DNA of 64,000 nucleotides from Dickeya zeae NCPPB 2538. GTDB lineage: Bacteria > Pseudomonadota > Gammaproteobacteria > Enterobacterales > Enterobacteriaceae. The translations under genes were made by a program, and so were the position numbers. Of this stretch, positions 8,275-16,754 are shown one piece after another. Location of the stretch: contig NZ_CM001977.1 in the NCBI RefSeq assembly GCF_000406165.1, positions 2,382,624 through 2,446,623 of the forward strand, written 5' to 3'. The first letter of the stretch is position 1, and every line of letters starts with the position of its first letter. The notes below the pieces were generated by a model that did no database searches, was not told the origin of the DNA, and was given only the letters and a program-made list of their open reading frames with translations.

Positions 8275-9174
8275 ATGCTGGATAAAACACGTTTGCGTAT
8301 TGCGATGCAGAAATCAGGCCGCCTGAGCGATGATTCCCGAGAATTACTGGCCCGCTGCGGTATCAAAATCAACCTGCATCAGCAACGTCTGATCGCCTTT
8401 GCCGAAAACATGCCTATCGATATTTTGCGTGTACGCGACGACGACATCCCTGGGCTGGTAATGGATGGCGTAGTTGACCTGGGGATTATCGGCGAAAACG
8501 TGCTGGAAGAAGAGTTGCTCAATCGCCGTGCTCAAGGGGAAGACCCGCGCTATTTCACCCTGCGCCGTCTGGACTTTGGTGGTTGCCGCCTGTCACTGGC
8601 GATGCCGCTTGATGAGGAATACACCGGTCCGCAATGTCTGCAAAACAAACGTATCGCCACCTCTTATCCTCACTTGCTCAAGCAATACCTGGATAAACAA
8701 GGTGTTAACTTCAAATCCTGTCTGCTGAATGGTTCGGTAGAGGTCGCGCCGCGTGCGGGTCTGGCTGATGCTATTTGTGACCTGGTTTCAACGGGTGCGA
8801 CGCTGGAAGCCAATGGTCTGCGTGAAGTCGAAGTCATTTATCGCTCCAAAGCCTGTCTGATTCAGCGTGACGGCGAGATGCCCGCAGAGAAACAGCAGTT
8901 GATCGACAAACTGTTAACTCGCATGCAAGGCGTTATTCAGGCGCGTGAATCCAAATACATCATGTTGCACGCACCCAGCGAACGTCTGGATGAAGTGATC
9001 GCACTGCTGCCGGGTGCTGAACGTCCCACCATCCTGCCACTGGCTGGTGACCAGAACCGCGTCGCCATGCACATGGTTAGCAGCGAAACACTGTTCTGGG
9101 AAACCATGGAAAAACTGAAAGTGCTGGGCGCCAGCTCTATTCTGGTATTGCCGATTGAGAAAATGATGGAGTAA
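8275..9174 (+). CDS. hisG: ATP phosphoribosyltransferase
   Basis: 299 residues, same length as E. coli HisG (long form). It starts MLDKTRLRIAMQKSGRLSDDS. The phosphoribosyl-binding segment GATLEANGL is near residue 168, and the C-terminal ACT-like regulatory domain begins at about 225. It catalyses the first committed step of histidine synthesis, ATP + PRPP to phosphoribosyl-ATP, and is feedback-inhibited by histidine. It is the first structural gene after the attenuator, with hisD 4 bp downstream. Confidence 0.97.
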   Translation: MLDKTRLRIAMQKSGRLSDDSRELLARCGIKINLHQQRLIAFAENMPIDILRVRDDDIPGLVMDGVVDLGIIGENVLEEELLNRRAQGEDPRYFTLRRLDFGGCRLSLAMPLDEEYTGPQCLQNKRIATSYPHLLKQYLDKQGVNFKSCLLNGSVEVAPRAGLADAICDLVSTGATLEANGLREVEVIYRSKACLIQRDGEMPAEKQQLIDKLLTRMQGVIQARESKYIMLHAPSERLDEVIALLPGAERPTILPLAGDQNRVAMHMVSSETLFWETMEKLKVLGASSILVLPIEKMME

Positions 9175-9178
9175 TGCC

Positions 9179-10489
9179 ATGAGCAACCGCTTCGATACCT
9201 TGATTGACTGGCAAGCCTGTACGCAAGAAGAGCAGCGCCGGTTACTGACTCGCCCGGCAATCTCCGCCTCCGATCGTATCAGCACGATTGTGGGTGAGAT
9301 TCTGGCTGCCGTGCGTAACGATGGTGACACCGCACTGCGCGACTACAGCGCCCGTTTCGACAAAGTACAGGTCGATAGCCTGCGCGTATCCGCCGAGGCG
9401 ATTGATGCCGCCGTTGCTCGACTGGGCGACGACATCAAACAAGCGATGGCTAACGCCGTGCGCAACATTGAAACCTTTCACAACGCACAAAAGCTACCGC
9501 CAATCAGCGTAGAAACCCAGCCCGGCGTACGTTGCCAACAGGTCACCCGTCCCATCGCCAGCGTCGGGTTGTATATTCCGGGTGGTTCTGCCCCGCTGCT
9601 CTCCACGGTACTGATGCTGGCAACACCGGCTCGCATCGCCGGGTGCCAGCGTGTAATTCTGTGCTCTCCGCCACCGATTGCCGATGAGATTTTGTATGCG
9701 GCAAAACTGTGCGGCGTGCAGGAAGTGTTCCAACTGGGTGGCGCACAAGCGATCGCAGCGATGGCGTTCGGCACCGATAGCGTACCGAAGGTCGATAAAA
9801 TTTTTGGCCCAGGCAACGCTTATGTTACCGAAGCCAAGCGCCAGGTAAGCCAGTCGCTCGACGGTGCAGCCATTGATATGCCAGCAGGTCCGTCCGAAGT
9901 GTTGGTGATTGCCGATAGCGGTGCCACGCCAGATTTCGTTGCCTCCGACCTGCTATCACAAGCCGAGCATGGCCCCGATTCGCAAGTGATTCTATTAACG
10001 CCCGATGCCGCGATGGCACAAGCGGTAATCAATGCAGTAGAGCGTCAGTTGGCAACGCTGTCTCGCGCAGACATCGCCCGTCAGGCGCTGGCCAGCAGCC
10101 GGGTGATCATCGCGCGCGATCTCGATCAGTGTATTGACATCAGCAATCAGTATGGCCCGGAGCACCTGATTATTCAGACGCGTAACGCCGAAACGCTGGT
10201 CGATCGCATCACCAGCGCTGGGTCGGTATTTTTAGGTGACTGGTCACCGGAATCTGCCGGTGATTATGCCTCTGGTACCAATCATGTGTTGCCGACCTAC
10301 GGCTACACCGCCACCTATTCCAGCCTGGGGCTGGCGGATTTCCAGAAGCGTATGACAGTACAACAGTTGTCGCCGCAAGGGTTGCTGGGACTGGCCTCAA
10401 CCATTGAAATCATGGCGCAGGCCGAACAACTGACTGCCCACAAGAACGCCGTTACCCTGCGCGTCAACGCCCTTAAGGAGCAAGCATGA
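9179..10489 (+). CDS. hisD: Histidinol dehydrogenase
   Basis: 436 residues. It performs the last two oxidations, histidinol to histidinal to histidine, with NAD+ and zinc. The family signature region includes PAGPSEVLVIAD and DLLSQAEHGPDSQV (zinc-binding Gln/His) near residues 240-265, and GPEHL and SAGSVFLG follow. It lies in the his operon between hisG and hisC, and its end overlaps the hisC start by 4 bp (ATGA). Confidence 0.97.
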   Translation: MSNRFDTLIDWQACTQEEQRRLLTRPAISASDRISTIVGEILAAVRNDGDTALRDYSARFDKVQVDSLRVSAEAIDAAVARLGDDIKQAMANAVRNIETFHNAQKLPPISVETQPGVRCQQVTRPIASVGLYIPGGSAPLLSTVLMLATPARIAGCQRVILCSPPPIADEILYAAKLCGVQEVFQLGGAQAIAAMAFGTDSVPKVDKIFGPGNAYVTEAKRQVSQSLDGAAIDMPAGPSEVLVIADSGATPDFVASDLLSQAEHGPDSQVILLTPDAAMAQAVINAVERQLATLSRADIARQALASSRVIIARDLDQCIDISNQYGPEHLIIQTRNAETLVDRITSAGSVFLGDWSPESAGDYASGTNHVLPTYGYTATYSSLGLADFQKRMTVQQLSPQGLLGLASTIEIMAQAEQLTAHKNAVTLRVNALKEQA

Positions 10490-11556
10490 GTATTGAGAAT
10501 CTGGCCCGTGACAATGTCCGCCGCCTGACCCCATATCAGTCCGCTCGCCGCCTGGGGGGAAAAGGTGACGTGTGGCTCAATGCCAATGAGTACCCACAAG
10601 CGCCGCAGTACCAACTGACATTGCAAACACTCAACCGTTACCCGGAATGCCAACCGGCACAAGTCATTGAACGTTATGCGGCGTACGCCGGTGTTGCACC
10701 GGAGCAAGTGTTGGTCAGCCGCGGTGCTGATGAAGGTATCGAGCTGTTAATCCGTGCGTTCTGCGAACCGGGTAAAGACGCGGTATTGTTCTGTCCGCCA
10801 ACTTACGGCATGTACGCTGTCAGCGCAGAAACGCTGGGGGTGGAACGTCGTATCGTGCCTGCAACCACCGACTGGCAACTGGATTTAGCCGCTATCGCGG
10901 ATGCGCTGGACAACGTCAAGGTGATTTACGTCTGTTCGCCTAACAATCCGACCGGCAATCTGATCAATCCGGACGATTTACGTCAGTTGCTGGAACTGGC
11001 GCGCGGCCGCGCTATCGTCGCTATCGACGAAGCCTATATCGAGTTTTGTCCAGAGGCGACAACGGCTGGCTGGCTGGCACAATACCCGCACCAGGTAGTG
11101 TTGCGCACACTGTCCAAGGCTTTCGCGCTGGCTGGTTTACGCTGCGGCTTTACTCTCGCCAGTGCCGAGGTTATCCAACTACTGCTGAAAGTGATCGCCC
11201 CCTACCCGCTGGCGTTACCGGTAGCGGATATCGCCGCACAGGCGCTGAGTGAAGACGGTATCGCCACCATGCGACGCAACGTAGCCGAACTCAGTGAAAA
11301 TCGCCGCTGGCTAAGCGACTCGTTGAAAACGCTGCCGATCGTGGAAACGGTGTACGCCAGTGAAAGTAACTATCTGCTGGTGCGCTTCACCGATTCACCC
11401 GCCGTCTTCAAATCCTTATGGGATCAAGGCATTATTTTACGTGACCAGAACAAACAGCCGGGTCTGGTGGGTTGTCTGCGTATTTCTATCGGCACCCGCT
11501 ACGAATGCGAGCGCGTCATCAACGCGTTGCAGGCACTGTCGGGCAAAACAGCATAA
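10486..11556 (+). CDS. hisC: Histidinol-phosphate aminotransferase
   Basis: 356 residues, fold-type I PLP enzyme. Visible motifs are SPNNPTGN, the DEAY segment (AIDEAYIEF) and the PLP lysine in RTLSKAFALAGLRCG near residue 210. It converts imidazole acetol phosphate and glutamate to histidinol phosphate. The ATGA overlap with hisD indicates translational coupling. Confidence 0.97.
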   Translation: MSIENLARDNVRRLTPYQSARRLGGKGDVWLNANEYPQAPQYQLTLQTLNRYPECQPAQVIERYAAYAGVAPEQVLVSRGADEGIELLIRAFCEPGKDAVLFCPPTYGMYAVSAETLGVERRIVPATTDWQLDLAAIADALDNVKVIYVCSPNNPTGNLINPDDLRQLLELARGRAIVAIDEAYIEFCPEATTAGWLAQYPHQVVLRTLSKAFALAGLRCGFTLASAEVIQLLLKVIAPYPLALPVADIAAQALSEDGIATMRRNVAELSENRRWLSDSLKTLPIVETVYASESNYLLVRFTDSPAVFKSLWDQGIILRDQNKQPGLVGCLRISIGTRYECERVINALQALSGKTA

Positions 11557-11570
11557 TTTGAGGAATCACC

Positions 11571-12638
11571 GTGGGATTAAAGTATCTTTTCATCGACCGT
11601 GACGGCACGCTGATTGCCGAGCCGCCCGAAGATTACCAGGTTGATCGGCTGGATAAGCTGGCTTTAGAACCGGATGTTATTCCGTCACTGCTCACCCTGC
11701 AAAAAGCCGGTTTCAAACTGGTGATGATCACCAATCAGGATGGTTTGGGTACCAGTAGCTTCCCGCAGGAAGATTTCGATCCACCGCACAACCTGATGAT
11801 GCAAATTTTCACGTCGCAGGGTATTCGCTTCGAACGGGTATTGATTTGCCCACACTTCCCTGGCGATAACTGTGACTGTCGGAAACCCAAAACCGCGCTG
11901 GTTGATGCGTTTTTGAAAGACAACGTGATGGATAGCGCCAACAGCTTTGTGATTGGCGACCGTGAAACCGATGTTCAACTGGCACACAACATGGGCATTA
12001 CCGGCCTGCGCTATCAGCGCGATGGTCTCAACTGGCAGGCGATCACTACCCAGTTAACCCAGCGCGATCGTCACGCCCACGTAAACCGCGTTACCCGTGA
12101 GACCGCTATTGACGTCAACGTGTGGCTGGATCGCGAAGGCGGCAGCAAGATCCACACCGGTGTCGGCTTTTTCGACCACATGCTGGACCAGATTGCTACC
12201 CACGGCGGTTTTCGTCTCAATATCGACGTAAAAGGCGACCTGTACATTGACGATCATCATACCGTGGAAGATACCGGGCTTGCACTAGGCGAAGCACTGA
12301 ACAAGGCGCTGGGTGATAAACGAGGCATTGCCCGTTTCGGGTTTGTGTTGCCGATGGATGAATGCCTGGCGCGCTGTGCACTCGATATCTCTGGCCGTCC
12401 ACATCTGGAATACAAAGCAGAGTTTAACTACCAACGCGTTGGGGATCTCAGTACCGAGATGGTCGAGCACTTCTTCCGCTCGCTCTCTTACGCGATGGGC
12501 TGCACCTTGCACCTGAAAACCAAAGGTCGTAACGATCACCACCGCGTCGAAAGCCTGTTCAAAGTCTTCGGCCGTGCACTGCGTCAGGCTATCCGGGTGG
12601 AAGGCGATACCTTGCCCAGCTCCAAAGGAGTGCTGTGA
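11571..12638 (+). CDS. hisB: Bifunctional histidinol-phosphatase / imidazoleglycerol-phosphate dehydratase
   Basis: 355 residues. The N-terminal HAD phosphatase domain has the nucleophile motif DRDGTLI (about 9-15) and zinc-site cysteines in CPHFPGDNCDCRKPK (about 93-107). The C-terminal IGPD domain begins at about 168, with metal-binding DHHTVEDTG and, near the end, DHHRVES. The start is GTG at 11571, behind GAGG. As in other enterobacteria it is a fusion catalysing two non-consecutive steps of the pathway. Confidence 0.97.
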   Translation: MGLKYLFIDRDGTLIAEPPEDYQVDRLDKLALEPDVIPSLLTLQKAGFKLVMITNQDGLGTSSFPQEDFDPPHNLMMQIFTSQGIRFERVLICPHFPGDNCDCRKPKTALVDAFLKDNVMDSANSFVIGDRETDVQLAHNMGITGLRYQRDGLNWQAITTQLTQRDRHAHVNRVTRETAIDVNVWLDREGGSKIHTGVGFFDHMLDQIATHGGFRLNIDVKGDLYIDDHHTVEDTGLALGEALNKALGDKRGIARFGFVLPMDECLARCALDISGRPHLEYKAEFNYQRVGDLSTEMVEHFFRSLSYAMGCTLHLKTKGRNDHHRVESLFKVFGRALRQAIRVEGDTLPSSKGVL

Positions 12639-13228
12639 TGAATGTGGTGATCCTGGATACCGGCTGCGCCAACCTGTCATCCGTGATGTATGCGGTTAAG
12701 CGCCTGGGCTATGAGCCACAGGTCAGCCGTGAGCCGGAAGTGGTATTACGCGCCGATAAGCTGTTTCTGCCGGGGGTAGGTACCGCGCAAGCGGCAATGG
12801 ACCAACTGGCTGAACGCCAATTGATTGCCCTGATTAAAGCCTGTACCCAACCCGTATTAGGCATCTGCCTTGGCATGCAGTTACTGGGTAGCCGCAGTGA
12901 CGAAACCGGCGGCATCGATACGCTAGGCATTATCGATACCCCTGTGGTGCAGATGGCGGATCGTGGTCTACCTTTGCCGCATATGGGATGGAATCAGGTG
13001 ACATCGCAGGCTGGTCACCGCCTGTTCCGCGATATTCCAGATGGCTCGTACTTTTATTTTGTACACAGTTACGCCATGCCGGTTTGCGCCAATACTATCG
13101 CCCAATCGCATTATGGCGATGCCTTCACCGCAGCAGTACAGAAGGATAACTTCTACGGCGTTCAGTTCCACCCGGAACGCTCTGGTGCAGCAGGTGCCCA
13201 GCTACTGAAGAATTTTCTGGAGATGTAA
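12638..13228 (+). CDS. hisH: Imidazole glycerol phosphate synthase, glutaminase subunit
   Basis: 196 residues, the same as E. coli HisH. It is a class I glutamine amidotransferase with the catalytic Cys in GICLGMQLL near 77 and the His/Glu in GVQFHPERSG near 178-180. It supplies ammonia to HisF. The ATG at 12638 overlaps the hisB stop (TGATG) and follows AAAGGAG by 7 nt; an in-frame GTG at 12635 is less likely. Confidence 0.96.
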   Translation: MNVVILDTGCANLSSVMYAVKRLGYEPQVSREPEVVLRADKLFLPGVGTAQAAMDQLAERQLIALIKACTQPVLGICLGMQLLGSRSDETGGIDTLGIIDTPVVQMADRGLPLPHMGWNQVTSQAGHRLFRDIPDGSYFYFVHSYAMPVCANTIAQSHYGDAFTAAVQKDNFYGVQFHPERSGAAGAQLLKNFLEM

Positions 13229-13234
13229 ACGGAC

Positions 13235-13972
13235 ATGATTATTCCCGCATTAGACCTGATTGATGGACAGGTGGTCCGTTTGCATCAGGGCGATTATGGT
13301 CAGCAGCGTCAATACGGCAGCGACCCGCTACCCCGCCTGCAAGACTACCAACAGCAAGGAGCGCAGGTATTGCATCTGGTAGATTTGACCGGGGCCAAAG
13401 ACCCGGCAGCACGCCAGATCCCACTGCTGAAAACACTGCTGGCCGGGGTTTCTGTACCGGTACAAGTCGGTGGCGGCATTCGTACCGAACACGATGTGGA
13501 AGCACTGTTAGCAGCGGGAGCCACGCGTGTGGTTATCGGCTCAACAGCGGTAAAACAGCCTGAACTAGTGCAGCAATGGTTCGCCCGCTACGGTGCTGAC
13601 GCACTGGTACTGGCGCTGGATGTGCGCATTGACATCAATGGTGTGAAAAACATCGCCATCAGCGGCTGGCAGGAAAACTCCGGCATCACGCTGGAGCAAA
13701 CAGTGGAACGCTATCTGCCCTTCGGTCTGAAACACGTGCTCTGTACCGATATCTCCCGCGATGGCACATTGCAGGGCTCTAACGTCGAGCTGTATCGTGA
13801 AATCAGTGCTCGCTATCCACAGGTCGCTTTTCAGGCGTCTGGCGGTATCGGTTCACTGTCAGATATTGCTGCGTTGCGTGATAGTGGCGTGCGTGGTGTT
13901 ATCGTCGGCCGCGCCTTACTGGAAGGTAAATTCAACGTGACGGAGGCGATTTCATGCTGGCAAAACGGATAA
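13235..13972 (+). CDS. hisA: Phosphoribosylformimino-5-aminoimidazole carboxamide ribotide isomerase
   Basis: 245-residue (beta/alpha)8 barrel. It begins MIIPALDLIDGQVVRL with the catalytic Asp at 7; the second catalytic Asp lies in CTDISRDGTL, and the phosphate loops are VGGGIR and ASGGIGS. It opens the ribose ring of ProFAR to PRFAR. It overlaps hisF by 19 bp. Confidence 0.97.
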   Translation: MIIPALDLIDGQVVRLHQGDYGQQRQYGSDPLPRLQDYQQQGAQVLHLVDLTGAKDPAARQIPLLKTLLAGVSVPVQVGGGIRTEHDVEALLAAGATRVVIGSTAVKQPELVQQWFARYGADALVLALDVRIDINGVKNIAISGWQENSGITLEQTVERYLPFGLKHVLCTDISRDGTLQGSNVELYREISARYPQVAFQASGGIGSLSDIAALRDSGVRGVIVGRALLEGKFNVTEAISCWQNG

Positions 13973-14730
13973 TCCCCTGTCTGGACGTGCGTGACGGACA
14001 GGTCGTAAAAGGCGTACAGTTTCGCAATCATGAAATTATTGGTGATATTGTGCCCCTGGCTCAACGCTACGCCCAAGAAGGCGCAGATGAACTGGTGTTT
14101 TATGATATCACCGCGTCATCAGACGGCCGGGTGGTGGATAAAAGCTGGGTTTCTCGCGTAGCAGAAGTAATCGACATTCCGTTTTGCGTCGCGGGTGGTA
14201 TCAAAAGTGTCGAAGATGCCGGGCAAATTCTGTCTTTTGGTGCGGATAAAATCTCTATCAACTCACCCGCATTGGCTGACCCAGCGCTAATTTCACGTCT
14301 GGCTGATCGTTATGGCGTACAATGCATCGTTGTCGGCATTGATACCTGGCATGATGCCGATACTGGCCGTTATCATGTCAATCAATACACTGGTGATGAA
14401 AAACGCACCCGCGTCACGCAATGGGAAACCCTTGACTGGGTGCAGGAAGTGCAAAAACGTGGCGCCGGTGAAATCGTACTGAATATGATGAATCAGGATG
14501 GCGTGCGCAACGGTTATGACCTGACGCAGCTTCGGCAGGTGCGCGATGTCTGCCAGGTACCGTTAATCGCCTCCGGCGGCGCTGGCACTATGCAGCATTT
14601 CCTTGATGCATTTCAGGATGCCGGGGTGGATGGTGCATTGGCAGCATCGGTATTCCATAAACAAATTATCAATATTGGCGAACTCAAACAGTTCCTTAAG
14701 CAACAAGGCGTGGAGATCCGGGTGTGTTAA
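13954..14730 (+). CDS. hisF: Imidazole glycerol phosphate synthase, cyclase subunit
   Basis: 258-residue barrel protein, paralogue of HisA. It begins MLAKRIIPCLDVRDGQVVKG with the catalytic Asp at 11; the other catalytic Asp is in MNQDGVRNGYD near 130. The phosphate-binding motifs are VAGGI and ASGGAG. With HisH it forms imidazole glycerol phosphate and AICAR. Confidence 0.97.
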   Translation: MLAKRIIPCLDVRDGQVVKGVQFRNHEIIGDIVPLAQRYAQEGADELVFYDITASSDGRVVDKSWVSRVAEVIDIPFCVAGGIKSVEDAGQILSFGADKISINSPALADPALISRLADRYGVQCIVVGIDTWHDADTGRYHVNQYTGDEKRTRVTQWETLDWVQEVQKRGAGEIVLNMMNQDGVRNGYDLTQLRQVRDVCQVPLIASGGAGTMQHFLDAFQDAGVDGALAASVFHKQIINIGELKQFLKQQGVEIRVC

Positions 14731-15338
14731 CCGAACAACAACAAAGCCAGCTCGACTGGCAAAAAACCGATGGCATGATGCCTGCCATCGTACAGCATGC
14801 GGTTTCCGGCGAAGTACTGATGCTGGGTTACATGACCCAGGATGCGTTGCAGGTTACGCAAGAGACCGGTCACGTCACCTTCTACTCCCGCACCAAGCAG
14901 CGTTTGTGGACCAAAGGGGAATCCTCCGGCCACTTTCTCAACGTGGTTTCGATCACGCCGGACTGCGACAACGACACGCTGTTAGTTCTGGTCAATCCGG
15001 TCGGCCCGACGTGCCATCTCGGCAACACCAGTTGCTTCCACCCGGCTGAAACTCAGTGGCAATTCTTGTACCAGTTGGAGCAGCTCTTGGCAGAGCGTAA
15101 GCATGCCGACCCGACCAGCTCCTATACTGCCAGACTGTACGCTAGCGGCACTAAGCGCATCGCCCAGAAAGTTGGCGAGGAAGGTCTGGAAACCGCACTG
15201 GCCGCGACAGTACACGACCGCGAAGAACTGACCAACGAAGCCTCTGATCTGATCTATCACCTGCTGGTGCTGTTACAGGATCAGGAACTGGATTTAGGAA
15301 CCATTATCCAGCGCTTGAAAGAGCGCCATACCAAATAA
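14724..15338 (+). CDS. hisI: Bifunctional phosphoribosyl-AMP cyclohydrolase / phosphoribosyl-ATP pyrophosphatase
   Basis: 204 residues. The N-terminal cyclohydrolase has SRTKQRLWTKGESSGH, metal ligands in PDCDNDTLL, and a cysteine at about 95. The C-terminal pyrophosphohydrolase has GTKRIAQKVGEEGLETALA and NEASDLIYHLLVLL. The GTG start at 14724 overlaps the end of hisF by 7 bp. It is the last gene of the his operon. Confidence 0.97.
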   Translation: MLTEQQQSQLDWQKTDGMMPAIVQHAVSGEVLMLGYMTQDALQVTQETGHVTFYSRTKQRLWTKGESSGHFLNVVSITPDCDNDTLLVLVNPVGPTCHLGNTSCFHPAETQWQFLYQLEQLLAERKHADPTSSYTARLYASGTKRIAQKVGEEGLETALAATVHDREELTNEASDLIYHLLVLLQDQELDLGTIIQRLKERHTK

Positions 15339-15345
15339 TCTTCCC

Positions 15346-15383
15346 AGCCCGTTTTAGCGTGATTAAAACGGGCTTCTCCTCTT
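15346..15383 (+). terminator. his operon terminator
   Basis: 11-bp perfect stem, AGCCCGTTTTA / TAAAACGGGCT, with a 7-nt loop. It starts 8 bp after the hisI stop and is followed by a pyrimidine-rich tail. Confidence 0.85.
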
Positions 15384-15478
15384 TCCTCTGGCATTGCCGC
15401 TTCTGACAGTATCTACCCGCATTTCAGCCAAGTACCATCAAGCTCACTTTATTTACCCTGCCCTTAATGTGCACTTCA

Positions 15479-15515
15479 CACACCACAAGGCGGTGACAAC
15501 AAGCCCTGTGGTGTG
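15479..15515. repeat. Inverted repeat upstream of the secreted-protein gene
   Basis: CACACCACA (15479-15487) and TGTGGTGTG (15507-15515) are perfect 9-bp arms around a 19-bp spacer, ending 38 bp before the start codon at 15554. It could be an operator or a 5'-UTR hairpin. Confidence 0.5.
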
Positions 15516-15553
15516 AGGATTCTGTTTATATCACTGACTCATAAGGGCAAACG

Positions 15554-16204
15554 ATGAAATTTACCAATAGCCGCGTTAGACCGTTAAGTATTCTGGCGAC
15601 AACAGTAGTGCTTTTCTCTCAGCCGTCACAGGCCACCTCATCTGAGGTGGAAAACGTACTTAAACGCAATGGATTAGACAACACGCAAATTATGACGCTT
15701 TACCGTAATGGTGAGTTAAGCGTAAAAGAAGATACACAGCTTCACACACTGACACTGGTCAATAAGGCGGTAGTCGAGACGCCACAGAGTACAACCCGTA
15801 ATGCCAAATACTGGTACCACGCCATGCCACTGGCGGAATATCGCACCTTTGAAGCTAACGGATTAACCACGTTACCTTGCACACAGCAATATACAGATTG
15901 CAAGCTGACGCTGGAGTACTCTTATACCCAGAAATCGTTATCCAAAGAAAAAGCCGGTATTCTGATTCAATTCAGTACACCGAAAGAAGGATGGCTTTAT
16001 GAAGACTTTGTCACACGCCATCATTGCCCTGTCAAACAAGAAGGTGGTGGCAGCTTTATTTTAGGTGAAAAAGGTAAGGCAGCCGTAGCCAGCGGTGAAT
16101 GCGACAAGGAATACCGTGGTATGGGGCTGGGTAATGTATTCAATAATTACCTGAAGCAAAAGAGCGTAACCCCGATTATTGCTTATGTATTACTGACGAA
16201 ATAA
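15554..16204 (+). CDS. Small secreted protein of unknown function
   Basis: 216 residues, not recognised with certainty. Residues 1-28 look like a Sec signal peptide: a basic start, a hydrophobic LSILATTVVLF core, and a likely cleavage near SQAT/SS. The mature part has four cysteines (109, 116, 158, 183), enough for two disulfides in the periplasm or outside. A YWYHAMPLAEYRTFEANGL segment (86-104), an ILIQFSTP strand (136-143) and a later E186 loosely resemble the layout of ADP-ribosyltransferase-like folds, but this is pattern memory only. The gene stands alone between the his terminator and a convergent ihfB and looks more AT-rich than its neighbours. The ATG has AAGGGC about 6 nt upstream. 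It is probably accessory. Confidence 0.75.
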   Translation: MKFTNSRVRPLSILATTVVLFSQPSQATSSEVENVLKRNGLDNTQIMTLYRNGELSVKEDTQLHTLTLVNKAVVETPQSTTRNAKYWYHAMPLAEYRTFEANGLTTLPCTQQYTDCKLTLEYSYTQKSLSKEKAGILIQFSTPKEGWLYEDFVTRHHCPVKQEGGGSFILGEKGKAAVASGECDKEYRGMGLGNVFNNYLKQKSVTPIIAYVLLTK

Positions 16205-16320
16205 GGCATATCAAACGCACTCTCTGAGGGAAAGTCACGTCCCATAGTGGTCAGTGAGAGCCTTAGTGTTCCTCTTCACGCTACAGGCGCAAATAACAGC
16301 AACAGGCTGTTTCATTAGAC

Positions 16321-16352
16321 AAAAAAATAGCACCCAATTAATTGGGTGCTAT
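16321..16352 (-). terminator. Terminator of ihfB (palindrome shared with the convergent gene)
   Basis: A 26-bp perfect palindrome centred on AATTAATT (arms ATAGCACCCAATT) is followed on the minus strand by a run of seven T. It lies between the secreted-protein gene and ihfB and may work in both directions. Confidence 0.8.
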
Positions 16353-16380
16353 CTATCAAACAGGCGTTACGACTGACTAC

Positions 16381-16665
16381 TCAGCCATAAATGTTAGCGC
16401 GATCGCGCAATTCCTTACCCGGTTTGAAATGAGGAACATATTTGCCTTCCAGTTCCACTTTCTCACCCGTTTTCGGATTACGCCCCACACGCGGTGCACG
16501 GTAGTGGAGTGAAAAACTGCCAAACCCACGGATTTCGATGCGCTCACCGCTGGCCAGTGTTGTGGCCATCTGTTCCAGCATCTCCTTCACGGCATCCTCA
16601 ACCACCTTGGCCGGGATATGAGAGTGCTGTCCAGCAAGTCTTTCGATAAGTTCAGACTTGGTCAT
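16381..16665 (-). CDS. ihfB: Integration host factor subunit beta
   Basis: 94 residues, MTKSELIERLAGQ..., HU/IHF fold. The DNA-bending beta-arm is RAPRVGRNPKTGEKVEL with the intercalating proline. Its partner IhfA is not in the window. The start at 16665 has GGAGG 5 nt upstream. It lies downstream of rpsA as in E. coli, but the E. coli downstream neighbour (comEC/ycaI, msbA) is absent. Confidence 0.97.
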   Translation of the reverse strand: MTKSELIERLAGQHSHIPAKVVEDAVKEMLEQMATTLASGERIEIRGFGSFSLHYRAPRVGRNPKTGEKVELEGKYVPHFKPGKELRDRANIYG

Positions 16666-16754
16666 GATTCCTCCAAGCATGTGGTCAGTAAATGCCACGT
16701 TAACTTACTACCGTTTGAGGTCAGGCAGCAAGTCTGCTGCCCAACCCACCGTCA

